From Listeria ivanovii subsp. londoniensis (GTDB lineage: Bacteria; Bacillota; Bacilli; Lactobacillales; Listeriaceae): 64,000 nt of DNA. The number at the start of each line of letters is the position of its first letter. Positions within the stretch are counted from its first letter, which is position 1. Positions 49,511 to 60,486 of the stretch are shown piece by piece. A model generated the notes under the pieces. That model ran no database searches. It worked only from the letters and a program-made list of their open reading frames with translations, and was not told where the DNA came from. The DNA lies in contig NZ_CP009576.1 of the NCBI RefSeq assembly GCF_000763495.1, forward strand, positions 1,622,001 through 1,686,000, written 5' to 3'. The translations under genes and the position numbers were made by a program.

Positions 49511-49545
49511 TAAAAAGCCAAAGCCACAGTAGACTTTGACTCTTT
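49511..49545 (-). terminator. Intraoperon hairpin between dnaK and dnaJ
   Basis: Stem AGTCAAAG/CTTTGGCT (one G-T pair) followed by T5 on the minus strand. Likely partial terminator or mRNA-stabilising structure. Confidence 0.6.
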
Positions 49546-49567
49546 AACCAAGCTTTTTTTAAAAAGA

Positions 49568-51433
<1,866 letters not shown>

Positions 51434-51443
51434 TTATTATTTT

Positions 51444-52019
51444 TTATTGATTTACTTTTACCATGGACGGGCGAATAACCCGATCTTTTAGTTTGTAGCC
51501 TTTTTGAAGTTCAGCAGTAATTTCATTGCTAGCGATATCTTCATTACTATCTTGCATCACTGCTTGATGGAAATTCGGATCAAATTGCTCCCCAATAGCC
51601 GGAATCACTTCAATACCTTCTTTTTCAAAAGCAACAAGAATTTGATTATAAACCATTTCCATACCTTTTAGAATTTGTTTTACTTCTTCTTGTTCCGCTT
51701 TTGTTGCAAGTGCTTTTTCAAAACTGTCTAGTGCTGGAAGTAAGTCTTGCGCTAAACTTTGTGAACGATACTTTTGCTTAGCATCAAGTTCAGCTATATG
51801 TCTTTTTTTGACATTATCAAAATCTGCTTGCGTTCGCAGATAACGATTTTCCATTTCATCAAGTTTATTCTCAAGTTCTAAGATTTTCGCTTGATCTTCT
51901 GTCAAAGTATTCTCTGCAATATTTTCTTCCGTTGTTTCATCTGATTCATCTAAAATATTTAATTCTTCTTGTTCGATTTCATCAGCAAGCTTTTCTTTTT
52001 TGTTTTTTTTCTCAGACAC
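51444..52019 (-). CDS. grpE: Nucleotide exchange factor GrpE
   Basis: Releases ADP from DnaK (191 residues). Highly charged N-terminus, long coiled coil (about 45-105, [29 protein letters not shown]) and the beta-domain ending in [18 protein letters not shown]. Start taken as GTG at 52019, eight bases after GGAGG; another GTG at 52028 overlaps the site. 41 bp before hrcA stop region, same operon. Confidence 0.95.
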   Translation of the reverse strand: MSEKKNKKEKLADEIEQEELNILDESDETTEENIAENTLTEDQAKILELENKLDEMENRYLRTQADFDNVKKRHIAELDAKQKYRSQSLAQDLLPALDSFEKALATKAEQEEVKQILKGMEMVYNQILVAFEKEGIEVIPAIGEQFDPNFHQAVMQDSNEDIASNEITAELQKGYKLKDRVIRPSMVKVNQ

Positions 52020-52060
52020 TTTTGCCACCTCCTGAAAAAACAGCTGTTTTTTCAGCCTTC

Positions 52061-53098
52061 CTATTTTTGGTTATCACGATAAAGTTTCGTTAACACATCG
52101 GTTAAATCTCGGCTCATTACATCAACTAATCCCATCATCCGACTGTATTCCATTCTAGTCGGACCAAGGAGGACAATGCCACCAACACGTTCTCCAGCAA
52201 TATTGTACGTTGCGGTAATGATGCTACAATCTTCCATTAGACTATTATTGTTTTCCCGGCCAATCTTCACTTGTAAGCCATCTGGAATATCTCTGAATAG
52301 CTCATAAACATCTTGTTCCTCTTCCATCAAACGCAGCATCTCACGGACTTTATTGATGTCATGAAATTCCGGTTGATTGAAAATATTTGTTTTCCCGCCA
52401 ATATACACTTTTTGTTGACTTGCTTGTGTGAAAGAATCAGAAAAAACATGCATAAAACTTTCATAGTTTCTTACGTGTTTTTCAAGTAATTCTTTCACTT
52501 CCATTGGAATTTGTAATTTTAAATCGTCCAGCGAAAGCCCGACCAACCGTTCATTTAAAATATTTACCATACGTTCAATATCCGATAACGTCGTACCCTC
52601 AGGTATTGTAACGAGATGATTATCAACATGTCCTTGATCAGTTATTAAAATGAGCATTGCTTGAAAATGATTTATTGGTACAAATCTAAACCCGCTTAAA
52701 TGATTTTTTGTCGCCTCTGGGCCAAGTAAAATGGACGTGTAATTAGTTAAATCGGATAACATCGATGCTGAATTTTGAATAAGTCCTTCCATCTCGTAAT
52801 AATTTTCCGAGAAGAAAGAACGAATCATTTGCCTGTCAGATTTATCAAGCTTTTGAGGCTTGAGTAAATAATCGACATAAAAGCGATACCCTTTTTCTGA
52901 TGGAACACGTCCTGAGGAAGAGTGTGTTTTTTCAATAAAACCATATTCTTCTAAAACACCCATCTCGTTTCGGATAGTCGCTGAGCTGTATGGTAACGCC
53001 TTCTCTTTCAGCAAATTTTTCGAACCAACTGGCTGAATAGTCCAAGTGAAATGATCGATGATGGCACGGAAAATCAAAAGTTGTCTTTCAGTTAACAT
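52061..53098 (-). CDS. hrcA: Heat-inducible transcription repressor HrcA
   Basis: Class I heat-shock repressor (345 residues) binding CIRCE, folded with help of GroEL. N-terminal winged helix: [26 protein letters not shown], then [39 protein letters not shown]. Start taken as ATG at 53098 behind AGAGGTGAT; the longer frame (to 53119) would begin inside the CIRCE element. First gene of the operon. Confidence 0.96.
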   Translation of the reverse strand: MLTERQLLIFRAIIDHFTWTIQPVGSKNLLKEKALPYSSATIRNEMGVLEEYGFIEKTHSSSGRVPSEKGYRFYVDYLLKPQKLDKSDRQMIRSFFSENYYEMEGLIQNSASMLSDLTNYTSILLGPEATKNHLSGFRFVPINHFQAMLILITDQGHVDNHLVTIPEGTTLSDIERMVNILNERLVGLSLDDLKLQIPMEVKELLEKHVRNYESFMHVFSDSFTQASQQKVYIGGKTNIFNQPEFHDINKVREMLRLMEEEQDVYELFRDIPDGLQVKIGRENNNSLMEDCSIITATYNIAGERVGGIVLLGPTRMEYSRMMGLVDVMSRDLTDVLTKLYRDNQK

Positions 53099-53112
53099 AT
53101 CTATCACCTCTT

Positions 53113-53139
53113 TTAGCACTCAATAACGTCAAGTGCTAA
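53113..53139. promoter_or_regulatory. CIRCE operator
   Basis: TTAGCACTC-N9-AAGTGCTAA; consensus arms TTAGCACTC/GAGTGCTAA with one mismatch. Lies between promoter and hrcA start. Confidence 0.93.
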
Positions 53140-53150
53140 ATACAAGTATA

Positions 53151-53179
53151 AATTTACCAAACAATTCTAGCTTAGTCAA
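53151..53179 (-). promoter_or_regulatory. Promoter of the hrcA-grpE-dnaK operon
   Basis: Minus strand TTGACT (53174-53179), 17-bp spacer, TAAATT (53151-53156), directly upstream of CIRCE. Confidence 0.7.
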
Positions 53180-53244
53180 CCGAAAACACTCAATTTCAGA
53201 CTAAAGTAGGATTGTTTGGTCAAAAATGGTCAGTCAGTGCGGTT

Positions 53245-54402
53245 TCACAAAAATTCTTGGAAAACATTATTGCCTAAAAACCGGCCATTTCTTGTAAGCG
53301 CCACATTTTCTTCGTTATTTTCTAGCCAGCCTTTTGCGGTTGTTTTTTGAATCGCATTCGCAAATGTTGCATCTAAATCTTGGCCGAATTTTTGCTTGAA
53401 ATGTTTTTTATCCACGCCGTCCACTTTTCTAAGTCCTAAAAACATTTCTTCTTCCATTTTTTCTTTTAATGTAAGTTCTTTTTGTTGAAATGTTGGGAGT
53501 ATATTCTCTTGCAAGGGTTCCATGTATTTTTTGATTGGGCCGAAATTGCTATAGCGTGTATTGCCGACATAGCCGTGTGCTCCGGCGCCAAATCCGTAGT
53601 AATGTTCATTGCTCCAATAAGTGATATTGTGTTTACTCTGAAATCCTTCTTTAGCAAAATTACTAATCTCATATTGTTTACGACCGTGCTTTTCCATTTC
53701 GTTGAGAAGTAAATCGTACATATTTGCCTCGGCATCTTGACCAGGAAGGAAAAGTTTTCCCTTTTGCATAAGGTTGTAAAAAATCGTTTTTGGTTCGATG
53801 ATCAGTGAATACGCAGAGTAATGCGGTAAATCAAGGTCAAGCGCTTGTTTTAATGTATCTTGGAAATCGGCTTCTGTTTGTCCTGGCAAGCTAAAGATTA
53901 AATCAATGCTTACATTTTCAAATCCGATTTTGCGCATATTTTCGACGGATTGATAAACATCTTTTACAGTATGAATGCGACCAATTTTTTTGAGAAGTTC
54001 ATTGTTGAAGCTTTGAACACCCATGCTAATACGATTAACTCCGTGATCTTGCATTGCTTGTAGTTTATATAGCGAAAGATCTCCTGGGTTGGCTTCAAAC
54101 GAAAATTCGATATCTTTTTTGAGCGGCAGAGTGTTATGAATGGCGGTGCAGAGTCTCGCAATTTGCGCTTCGTTTAAGGTTGTAGGTGTGCCTCCACCGA
54201 CAAATACCGTGTCGACTGGCGCTATTAGTCCTTTTGCGACTGTTAATTCCATTTCTTTAATCAGTAAATCTACGTATTCGTCGACCGGTTGTCCTTCTAA
54301 GAATACTTTATTAAAATCGCAGTAATAGCAAATATGTTCGCAAAACGGAATATGGATATATACCGCGGAACTTTCATTACTCGATAGGTTTGTATTTATC
54401 AT
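53245..54402 (-). CDS. hemW: Heme chaperone HemW (HemN-like radical SAM protein)
   Basis: Radical SAM protein of 385 residues with CX3CX2C cluster motif (CEHICYYC), GGGTPTTL and the HemW C-terminal domain. It lacks the N-terminal features that mark true coproporphyrinogen dehydrogenase HemN, so heme-chaperone HemW is the better call. Start taken as ATG at 54402, ten bases after AAGGA. Lies just upstream of hrcA and 46 bp from the epimerase gene. Confidence 0.9.
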   Translation of the reverse strand: MINTNLSSNESSAVYIHIPFCEHICYYCDFNKVFLEGQPVDEYVDLLIKEMELTVAKGLIAPVDTVFVGGGTPTTLNEAQIARLCTAIHNTLPLKKDIEFSFEANPGDLSLYKLQAMQDHGVNRISMGVQSFNNELLKKIGRIHTVKDVYQSVENMRKIGFENVSIDLIFSLPGQTEADFQDTLKQALDLDLPHYSAYSLIIEPKTIFYNLMQKGKLFLPGQDAEANMYDLLLNEMEKHGRKQYEISNFAKEGFQSKHNITYWSNEHYYGFGAGAHGYVGNTRYSNFGPIKKYMEPLQENILPTFQQKELTLKEKMEEEMFLGLRKVDGVDKKHFKQKFGQDLDATFANAIQKTTAKGWLENNEENVALTRNGRFLGNNVFQEFL

Positions 54403-54490
54403 TTTTATCAATTCCTTGCACTTAAAATTTGCTTCGTTGTCCATTAGTCAGTTTAACATATTTTTCAGTGCTTTTGTGCAGGATTCGCTT

Positions 54491-55519
54491 TTAATCTAAT
54501 AAACCATACTTTGCCAAACTATCCACTGCAGCAAGAACGGCTTCTTCTTTTGTCGAAATCGGCTTCCATCCTAAAACATCTCTCGCTTTTGAATTGCTTA
54601 TTTGGCGATTCATATTAATCATCAACTCGCCTTCTTTGGCGTGCTTACTAAATAAAGCCGCTGCTTTTATAGCTGCATTTGGTAATGTTTTTTTCGGCAT
54701 TTTATCCACTAGTTCAGGACGTTCTCGTTGAAGCAAATTCGCAATATCTGCCATACTAATTTCTCCGTCAGCTGATGCAATAAAACGTTCTCCGTTTGCT
54801 TCTGGGGTAATCATTGCGAGAATGTGTAAATTGGCAACATCCCTAGCATCTACTACGTTTAGCGGAATGTTTATGACGCGTTTCATAGAACCGTTTAACA
54901 GATTTTTTAATAAGTCAAAGCTTCCGGAGACGTGATTGCTTTGTGATGGACCAAAAATGGCAACCGGATTGATGGTAGCGAACTCTAATTCCGTTTCATT
55001 TTCCATGAATTTCCAAGCTTCTTTTTCTGCAATTAGTTTGGATTTTTCATATGCAGACAAACCCTTAGTAAATTCGTCTGTCCAGTACTGTTCTGTTGTA
55101 ATGCTATTTTTGTTCGCGTTGCTAAAACCAACTGCACCAAAATTAGAAGTCATAACAACTCGTTTCACTTTTGCCTTTTTCGCTGCTTTCAAAATTCTTG
55201 TAATACCTTCGATTGCTGGGCTTATTAATTCCTCTTCATTTTTAAATTTACCGAAAAATACAGGTGATGCAACACTTAACACATATTTACAATCACGCAT
55301 GGCTTCTTCCCAACCTTCATCTTTAGATAAATCAAGTTCGACAAAGGATAGCTTCGTAAAATTTGCTAATCCATTATTTCGCAATACTTCTATTACTTTT
55401 TCTTTACTTTTTAAAGAGCGTACTGTTGTTTTGACATCATACCCTTGTTGCAATAATTGAAAGATAATATGCATTCCTAAAAATCCAGTCCCACCTGTTA
55501 CCAATACGTTGTTTTTCAT
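54491..55519 (-). CDS. NAD-dependent epimerase/dehydratase (dihydroflavonol reductase-like)
   Basis: Extended short-chain dehydrogenase of 342 residues. NADP-binding VTGGTGFLGMHIIFQLL, catalytic YEKSK (Tyr and Lys) and ATINPVAIFGPSQ. Closest in layout to the dihydroflavonol-4-reductase/aldehyde reductase subgroup that reduces aldehydes or ketones; substrate unknown. Start taken as ATG at 55519 after GGAGGAATTCACG. Divergent from a MerR regulator, which is the most likely controller. Confidence 0.82.
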   Translation of the reverse strand: MKNNVLVTGGTGFLGMHIIFQLLQQGYDVKTTVRSLKSKEKVIEVLRNNGLANFTKLSFVELDLSKDEGWEEAMRDCKYVLSVASPVFFGKFKNEEELISPAIEGITRILKAAKKAKVKRVVMTSNFGAVGFSNANKNSITTEQYWTDEFTKGLSAYEKSKLIAEKEAWKFMENETELEFATINPVAIFGPSQSNHVSGSFDLLKNLLNGSMKRVINIPLNVVDARDVANLHILAMITPEANGERFIASADGEISMADIANLLQRERPELVDKMPKKTLPNAAIKAAALFSKHAKEGELMINMNRQISNSKARDVLGWKPISTKEEAVLAAVDSLAKYGLLD

Positions 55520-55567
55520 CGTGAATTCCTCCAATAGTAGTTAATTTTGCTTATTTTCATTATTAAC

Positions 55568-55598
55568 TTTATACTTACTTTAAACCCTAGAGTATAGT
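55568..55598. promoter_or_regulatory. MerR-type operator/promoter in the divergent epimerase-merR region
   Basis: Plus strand TTTATA (55568-55573), 19-bp spacer, TATAGT (55593-55598). The long spacer is typical of MerR-activated promoters. A dyad TATACT-N15-AGTATA (55570-55596) is centred exactly on it, and the minus strand presents the mirror-image ACTATA-19-TATAAA. Confidence 0.65.
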
Positions 55599-55631
55599 GT
55601 AGGGCAAGGAAGCTATTTATTGGAGGTTAAA

Positions 55632-56069
55632 ATGACTTATTCTATCAAAGAAGTGTCCAAAATATTTAATTTGTCGATTTATACATTGCGTTACTATGAT
55701 AAGCAAGGTTTATTGCCATTTGTTTCTAAAAATCAATCTGGCTACCGCGAATTTACGGAATCAGACTTAAATTTAATTCATACGATTTGTTGCTTGAAAA
55801 ATACAGGAATGCCGTTGAAACAAATCCGCACATATATTGATTGCGTGATGGAAGGACCTGTTTCTATTGAAGCTCGGAAACAGTTACTCTTGGATCATCG
55901 GAAAGTTGTTTTGAAAAATTTAGAGAAATTAACGGAAAATCTAAAAGAAGTTGATGTAAAAATTGCGAAGTATTCCTCTCCTGATGCCGTAGAAGTCATT
56001 ACTTCTGAGCGGAATTATGTCACTATGGAGAAGAAAAAACATGATTTAATTTATCCGTATCATACATAA
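55632..56069 (+). CDS. MerR family transcriptional regulator
   Basis: Regulator of 145 residues. N-terminal winged helix YSIKEVSKIFNLSIYTLRYYDKQGLLPF, wing KNQSGYREFTESDL, and a C-terminal coiled coil (about 80-125) but no obvious large sensor domain or metal-site cysteine pattern. It resembles aldehyde/ketone-responsive AdhR-type members. Start taken as ATG at 55632 behind TGGAGGTTAAA; the TTG at 55620 is part of that site. It probably controls itself and the divergent epimerase. Confidence 0.88.
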   Translation: MTYSIKEVSKIFNLSIYTLRYYDKQGLLPFVSKNQSGYREFTESDLNLIHTICCLKNTGMPLKQIRTYIDCVMEGPVSIEARKQLLLDHRKVVLKNLEKLTENLKEVDVKIAKYSSPDAVEVITSERNYVTMEKKKHDLIYPYHT

Positions 56070-56114
56070 AAAGGTTGTGCCGTGAACGTGAGCTCACAGC
56101 ACAACCTTTTTATT
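56068..56114. terminator. Bidirectional terminator between merR and lepA
   Basis: Stem AAAAAGGTTGTGC/GCACAACCTTTTT, inner GTGAGCTCAC palindrome region, between converging genes. Confidence 0.88.
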
Positions 56115-57939
56115 ATTTCGATTCATCCATTTTCAAGATTGCCATGAAGGCTTCTTGTGGAACTTCAACGGAACCGATTTGTTTCATGCGTTTTTTACCT
56201 TCTTTTTGTTTCTCTAGGAGTTTCCGTTTACGGGATACGTCCCCTCCATAACATTTAGCAAGTACGTTTTTACGTAGTGCTTTAATAGTAGAACGTGAAA
56301 CAATTTTCGTTGCAATTGCTGCTTGAATAGGTACTTCAAATTGTTGTCTTGGAATAAGTTCTTTTAATTTCTCCACAATGATTTTTCCACGCTCGTAGGC
56401 AAAATCACGGTGAACGATAAAGCTAAGTGCATCCACTTTTTCTGCATTTAAGAGAATATCCATTTTCACTAGTTTGGAAGCTTTATAGCCAATTAATTCA
56501 TAATCAAAGGATGCATAACCTTTTGTAGATGATTTTAATTGATCAAAAAAGTCATATACAATTTCAGACAATGGGATTTCATAAACAATACTAACCCGAA
56601 TGTCATCTAAATATTCCATCGTAATAAAATTCCCGCGTTTGTTTTGTGCAAGTTCCATAACTGCTCCAACATAATCATTTGGTACCATTACAGTTGCTTT
56701 AACATATGGTTCTTCCACGCTTTCGATTACGCCTGGTTCAGGCATTTCAGCTGGATTATCGACAATAATATTCGATCCATCTGTTAGATTCACGTGATAA
56801 ATAACACTTGGCGCAGTTGTAATTAAATCAATATTAAATTCGCGTTCGATTCGTTCTTGGATGATTTCCATATGTAGTAATCCTAAGAAACCACAACGGA
56901 AACCAAATCCTAAAGCTTGAGAAGTCTCTGCTTCAAATTGTAAAGCTGAATCATTCAATTCTAGTTTTTCAAGTGCATCACGAAGATCATTGTATTTAGA
57001 TGAGTCAATTGGATACAGACCACAATAAACCATTGGATTGAGCTTACGGTAACCATCTAATGCTTCTTCTGCAGGATTATTGGCGAGCGTAATGGTATCA
57101 CCAACACGTGTATCTCCTACATTTTTAATGGCAGCAGTTAAGTAACCGACATCCCCAACAAGTAGTTCATCTTGTGGCGTGGCTTTTGGTGAGAATACGC
57201 CTACTTCTGTCACTTCAAATTCTTTCCCATTAGACATCATTTTGATTCTGTCACCAGCCTTTACGACGCCATCCATAATCCGAATGTTCGCAATAACTCC
57301 ACGATAGGCGTCGAATACAGAGTCAAAAATGAGTGCTTTTAGTGGTTTAGTAACATCTCCAGTTGGTTCTGGAACTTTTTCAACGATTTGTTCAAGAATA
57401 TCTTCAATTCCGATTCCTGATTTTGCGGATGCAAGAACAGCGTCGGATGCATCAAGACCAATTACATCTTCAATCTCTTCACGGACTCTTTCTGGATCTG
57501 CAGCAGGTAAATCAATCTTATTAATGACTGGTAAAATCTCTAAGTCGTTATCGAGTGCCAAATAAACGTTCGCGAGTGTCTGCGCTTCAATACCTTGCGC
57601 AGCATCTACAACGAGAATAGCACCTTCACAAGCAGCTAAACTTCGAGATACTTCATATGTAAAATCGACATGCCCTGGTGTATCAATTAGATGGAAAATA
57701 TATGTTTCTCCGTCTTTTGCTCTATATTTTAGTTGTACAGCATTTAATTTAATGGTTATCCCGCGTTCACGTTCTAAATCCATCGAATCTAGTAGCTGAT
57801 TTTTCATTTCGCGATGCGTTAAAGCACCAGTTTTTTCTAAAATCCGATCGGCGAGTGTAGATTTACCATGATCTATATGCGCGATAATCGAAAAGTTTCT
57901 AATTTTCTTTTGTCTTGCATTCATTTCTTCTTTGTTCAT
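56113..57939 (-). CDS. lepA: Elongation factor 4 (LepA)
   Basis: Ribosome-associated translational GTPase (608 residues). G1 [14 protein letters not shown]2 ERERGITI, G3 DTPGHVDF, G4 NKIDLP, followed by EF-G-like domains II, III and V and the LepA-specific C-terminal domain ([25 protein letters not shown]). Divergent from rpsT, with a near-consensus promoter. Confidence 0.97.
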   Translation of the reverse strand: MNKEEMNARQKKIRNFSIIAHIDHGKSTLADRILEKTGALTHREMKNQLLDSMDLERERGITIKLNAVQLKYRAKDGETYIFHLIDTPGHVDFTYEVSRSLAACEGAILVVDAAQGIEAQTLANVYLALDNDLEILPVINKIDLPAADPERVREEIEDVIGLDASDAVLASAKSGIGIEDILEQIVEKVPEPTGDVTKPLKALIFDSVFDAYRGVIANIRIMDGVVKAGDRIKMMSNGKEFEVTEVGVFSPKATPQDELLVGDVGYLTAAIKNVGDTRVGDTITLANNPAEEALDGYRKLNPMVYCGLYPIDSSKYNDLRDALEKLELNDSALQFEAETSQALGFGFRCGFLGLLHMEIIQERIEREFNIDLITTAPSVIYHVNLTDGSNIIVDNPAEMPEPGVIESVEEPYVKATVMVPNDYVGAVMELAQNKRGNFITMEYLDDIRVSIVYEIPLSEIVYDFFDQLKSSTKGYASFDYELIGYKASKLVKMDILLNAEKVDALSFIVHRDFAYERGKIIVEKLKELIPRQQFEVPIQAAIATKIVSRSTIKALRKNVLAKCYGGDVSRKRKLLEKQKEGKKRMKQIGSVEVPQEAFMAILKMDESK

Positions 57940-57994
57940 TTCCCCAGCTCCTGATTAGAACTCATCGCATAAATCCGATGGCAAGCTATCCTTG

Positions 57995-58023
57995 ATTATA
58001 TCAGTAGAACGCTTAACATTCAA
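57995..58023 (-). promoter_or_regulatory. Sigma-A promoter of lepA
   Basis: Minus strand TTGAAT (58018-58023), 17-bp spacer, TATAAT (57995-58000), leader of about 50 nt. Confidence 0.8.
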
Positions 58024-58073
58024 TGACTTCTTTATTGTTTACAGATAAATTTAAAATAAAATGGAAAGTATTA

Positions 58074-58102
58074 TTGCAATATTGCTTTGATTTCGGTATA
58101 AT
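58074..58102 (+). promoter_or_regulatory. Sigma-A promoter of rpsT
   Basis: TTGCAA (58074-58079), 17-bp spacer, TATAAT (58097-58102). Leader of about 75 nt to the rpsT ATG. Confidence 0.82.
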
Positions 58103-58183
58103 AGCATTTGTTCTGATATAATTTAAAAAGGTATGTTATATGAAATAAATACTACCTCATTAGTTTGGACGGAGGTGAATGGA

Positions 58184-58438
58184 ATGCCAAATATTAAATC
58201 TGCAATTAAACGTGTAAAAACTGCTGAAACTCGTAACAGCCGTAATGCATCTCAACGTTCTGCAATGCGTACTGCTATCAAGAAATTTGATGAAGCTGCT
58301 GCAAACAACGCGGAAAATACGAAAGATCTTTACGTAGAAGCATCAAAAAAATTAGATAGCGCTGTGAGCAAAGGATTGATTCACAAAAATAATGCTGCTC
58401 GCAACAAATCTCGCTTAGCTGCTAAATTAGCTAAATAA
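58184..58438 (+). CDS. rpsT: 30S ribosomal protein S20
   Basis: Basic ribosomal protein of 84 residues, helical bundle: [37 protein letters not shown] and [23 protein letters not shown]. Start taken as ATG at 58184 after GGAGGTG; 17 upstream codons (from 58133) are leader. Monocistronic on the plus strand. Confidence 0.97.
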   Translation: MPNIKSAIKRVKTAETRNSRNASQRSAMRTAIKKFDEAAANNAENTKDLYVEASKKLDSAVSKGLIHKNNAARNKSRLAAKLAK

Positions 58439-58454
58439 TACCGATTCTGGTATA

Positions 58455-58492
58455 AAACATCACACCTTGTGTGGTGTTTTTTGTTTTTTTAA
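58455..58492 (+). terminator. Terminator of rpsT
   Basis: Stem AACATCACAC/GTGTGGTGTT followed by T-rich run. Confidence 0.85.
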
Positions 58493-58523
58493 TAAGCTTT
58501 GTCCGCATTAGACAAAGCTTATT
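58491..58523. terminator. Terminator of holA (bidirectional)
   Basis: 13-bp stem AATAAGCTTTGTC and complement with a seven-base loop, abutting the holA stop; T runs on both strands. Confidence 0.85.
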
Positions 58524-58524
58524 T

Positions 58525-59556
58525 TTATACCGTCTTTTGTCGATTGTCTTGTAATTCAAACAAAAACCACTCTAGTTTTTGTTCTTTATCGCCAAAACCA
58601 GTTTTCATTTCATAATCTATTTCAGCTAGTCGTTTTAATGCTTGATTTAGCTGATTTTCTGAAAAATTCTTCGCTTGTTTAGACGCTAATTTAACTCGAA
58701 ATGGATGCACTTTCAGCTTGGTGGCTGCTTGTTGTTGTGAATATCCCTGTTGTTCTAGTAATTTTAATTGGTTTAATAGTCTAAACTGACTAGAAATTAA
58801 TGCTAGAATTTTAATAGGCTCTTCTTTTTGTTTTAATAAATCATAATAAATTCGAAGTGCACCAGCAATATCCATCGCAATCATTTTGTCGAGTAACAAG
58901 AAAATATTTTGTTCTAATGATCGAACAACTAAAGATTCTACATCTTGAATCGTGATTTCTTTCGTTTCAAAGCAATATAACATTAATTTTTGCAATTCGT
59001 TCATTGCAGTTGTGAGTTGTCCACTTGTTAATTCTGTAAGCCGATTGATAGCAGATTGTGACATGTGTATATCATTCTCCTGTAATTTAGCTTCAATCCA
59101 TTTTTTCAGCTCATTTTCATTGGGTCTTTTTGCCTCAATTACAGTAGCTGTTTTTTTGAGTAGTTTAGTGAGTTTTTTTCGTTCGTCTAGTTTCTCTACC
59201 CGTGCCACAAAACATAATACAGAGTAATCAACCGGCTCATTTAAATAAGCTTCTAACTTTGCTGTGTCATGTTCTACTTTGTTTTTGCTTTTTTCTGAAG
59301 TTAAGAAAATGGGATTATTTGCCATCACTAAACGTTTATCCCCAAAAAATGGCATACTTTCTGCTTCTTGGACAACTACTTCGATTGGCATTTCTTCTAA
59401 ATCCAGATTAGCATAATTAAATTCTACTTCTTCCCCATCCAAAATATTGTCTATTAAAAGTTGTTTCGTTTCATTAATAATATAATCCTCTGTTCCAATA
59501 ATTAAATATACTGGGCTAATTTTCTTTGAACGAATCTGTTTCCATTCTGGCAGCAT
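58525..59556 (-). CDS. holA: DNA polymerase III delta subunit
   Basis: Clamp-loader subunit delta that opens the beta clamp (343 residues). N-terminal AAA+ like domain with SPVYLIIGTEDYIINETKQLL, no functional P-loop as expected, middle CFVARVEKLDERKKLTKLLKK, and C-terminal helical bundle ending in MKTGFGDKEQKLEWFLFEL. Follows comEC, a common Firmicute arrangement. Confidence 0.93.
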   Translation of the reverse strand: MLPEWKQIRSKKISPVYLIIGTEDYIINETKQLLIDNILDGEEVEFNYANLDLEEMPIEVVVQEAESMPFFGDKRLVMANNPIFLTSEKSKNKVEHDTAKLEAYLNEPVDYSVLCFVARVEKLDERKKLTKLLKKTATVIEAKRPNENELKKWIEAKLQENDIHMSQSAINRLTELTSGQLTTAMNELQKLMLYCFETKEITIQDVESLVVRSLEQNIFLLLDKMIAMDIAGALRIYYDLLKQKEEPIKILALISSQFRLLNQLKLLEQQGYSQQQAATKLKVHPFRVKLASKQAKNFSENQLNQALKRLAEIDYEMKTGFGDKEQKLEWFLFELQDNRQKTV

Positions 59557-59625
59557 ATATTTCGCCTCATTTCACTCTTATTTCTCTTCCTCTATGGTAA
59601 AACATGAAATAAGAGATAGCAAGTT

Positions 59626-60486
59626 TTATTTAAGTGTTGTTTGAAACCCTTTTCCAAAAGTATAGTTAATTTCACCTGCGAGATCCGTTCGTATAATGGG
59701 CACATTTTCTTCTTCTAAAGTTTTTAATGTTTCTTCATGCGGATGCCCAAACCGATTGTCTACGCCACATGAAATAATTGCAAGTGCTGGTTTGACTTTT
59801 TGGATGAATGCTTTTGAGCTAGAAGTTTTACTGCCGTGGTGTCCAACTTTTAGAATATCAGCTTTAATTTCTTTATTTAGAATTGCTAGTTCTCCACTCG
59901 CTTCCAAATCACCGGTAAAAAGCCAAATTTTGTTATCTAATTTTGCTTTTAAAACAATGGAATCATTATTTCCTCCTTCTCCTTCTCGATCCGGATATAA
60001 ACACTCAAATGTACTATCGCCAACTTGCCATTTTGCTCCAGTTAAAATAATTGTTTGTTTTACATTTGGCATAGAATCAAGTGCTTGTTTCATCATATCT
60101 TTATTCTCCGCACCTTTTGCAAAAATTAGTTCTTTAATAGCTATATTTTTTTGTAAATCATCTAGCCCTTCCATATGATCTGCATCACTATGGGTAATTA
60201 TTACTTTATCTAATTTGCTAATTCCTTTTGATTTTAATACTGGTGTGAGCGTACTTCCTCCGATTGTAAATGGCTTCTGTTTTATTGTCCACTCTTCTTT
60301 CATGAATGGTAATTGTCCGCCAGTGTCAATCAAGTAGTTACCTTGGTTGCGTGGTAATTGGATTAAGATACTATCACCTTGACCCACATCAATAAAGCTA
60401 ACTTGACCATTAAAATTGAAAGTTGAGAGATAGCAGAGACAAAAAAACAAATGAGGATAACTACTGGGAACGATTTCTTTTGCCAT
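59626..60486 (-). CDS. comEC: ComEC C-terminal fragment (metallo-beta-lactamase domain)
   Basis: Frame of 286 residues; homologous sequence starts only at about residue 16 to 24. It carries the full metallo-beta-lactamase-like domain: VSFIDVGQGDSILIQL, ITHSDADHMEGLDDL (metal motif), WLFTGDLEASGEL and LKVGHHGSKTSSS. The ATG at 60486 has no good ribosome-binding site (GTTTCATCA upstream), so independent translation is doubtful. Confidence 0.7.
   Translation of the reverse strand: MAKEIVPSSYPHLFFCLCYLSTFNFNGQVSFIDVGQGDSILIQLPRNQGNYLIDTGGQLPFMKEEWTIKQKPFTIGGSTLTPVLKSKGISKLDKVIITHSDADHMEGLDDLQKNIAIKELIFAKGAENKDMMKQALDSMPNVKQTIILTGAKWQVGDSTFECLYPDREGEGGNNDSIVLKAKLDNKIWLFTGDLEASGELAILNKEIKADILKVGHHGSKTSSSKAFIQKVKPALAIISCGVDNRFGHPHEETLKTLEEENVPIIRTDLAGEINYTFGKGFQTTLK

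Noticed and set aside
54936-55460. 174-codon open frame on the plus strand
   Set aside because: Fully antisense to the epimerase gene, no ribosome-binding site, and low-complexity Ser/Phe-rich translation typical of a shadow frame.
59696-60178. 160-codon plus-strand frame opposite the ComEC C-terminal domain
   Set aside because: Antisense to a recognisable metallo-beta-lactamase domain; no own homology or start site.
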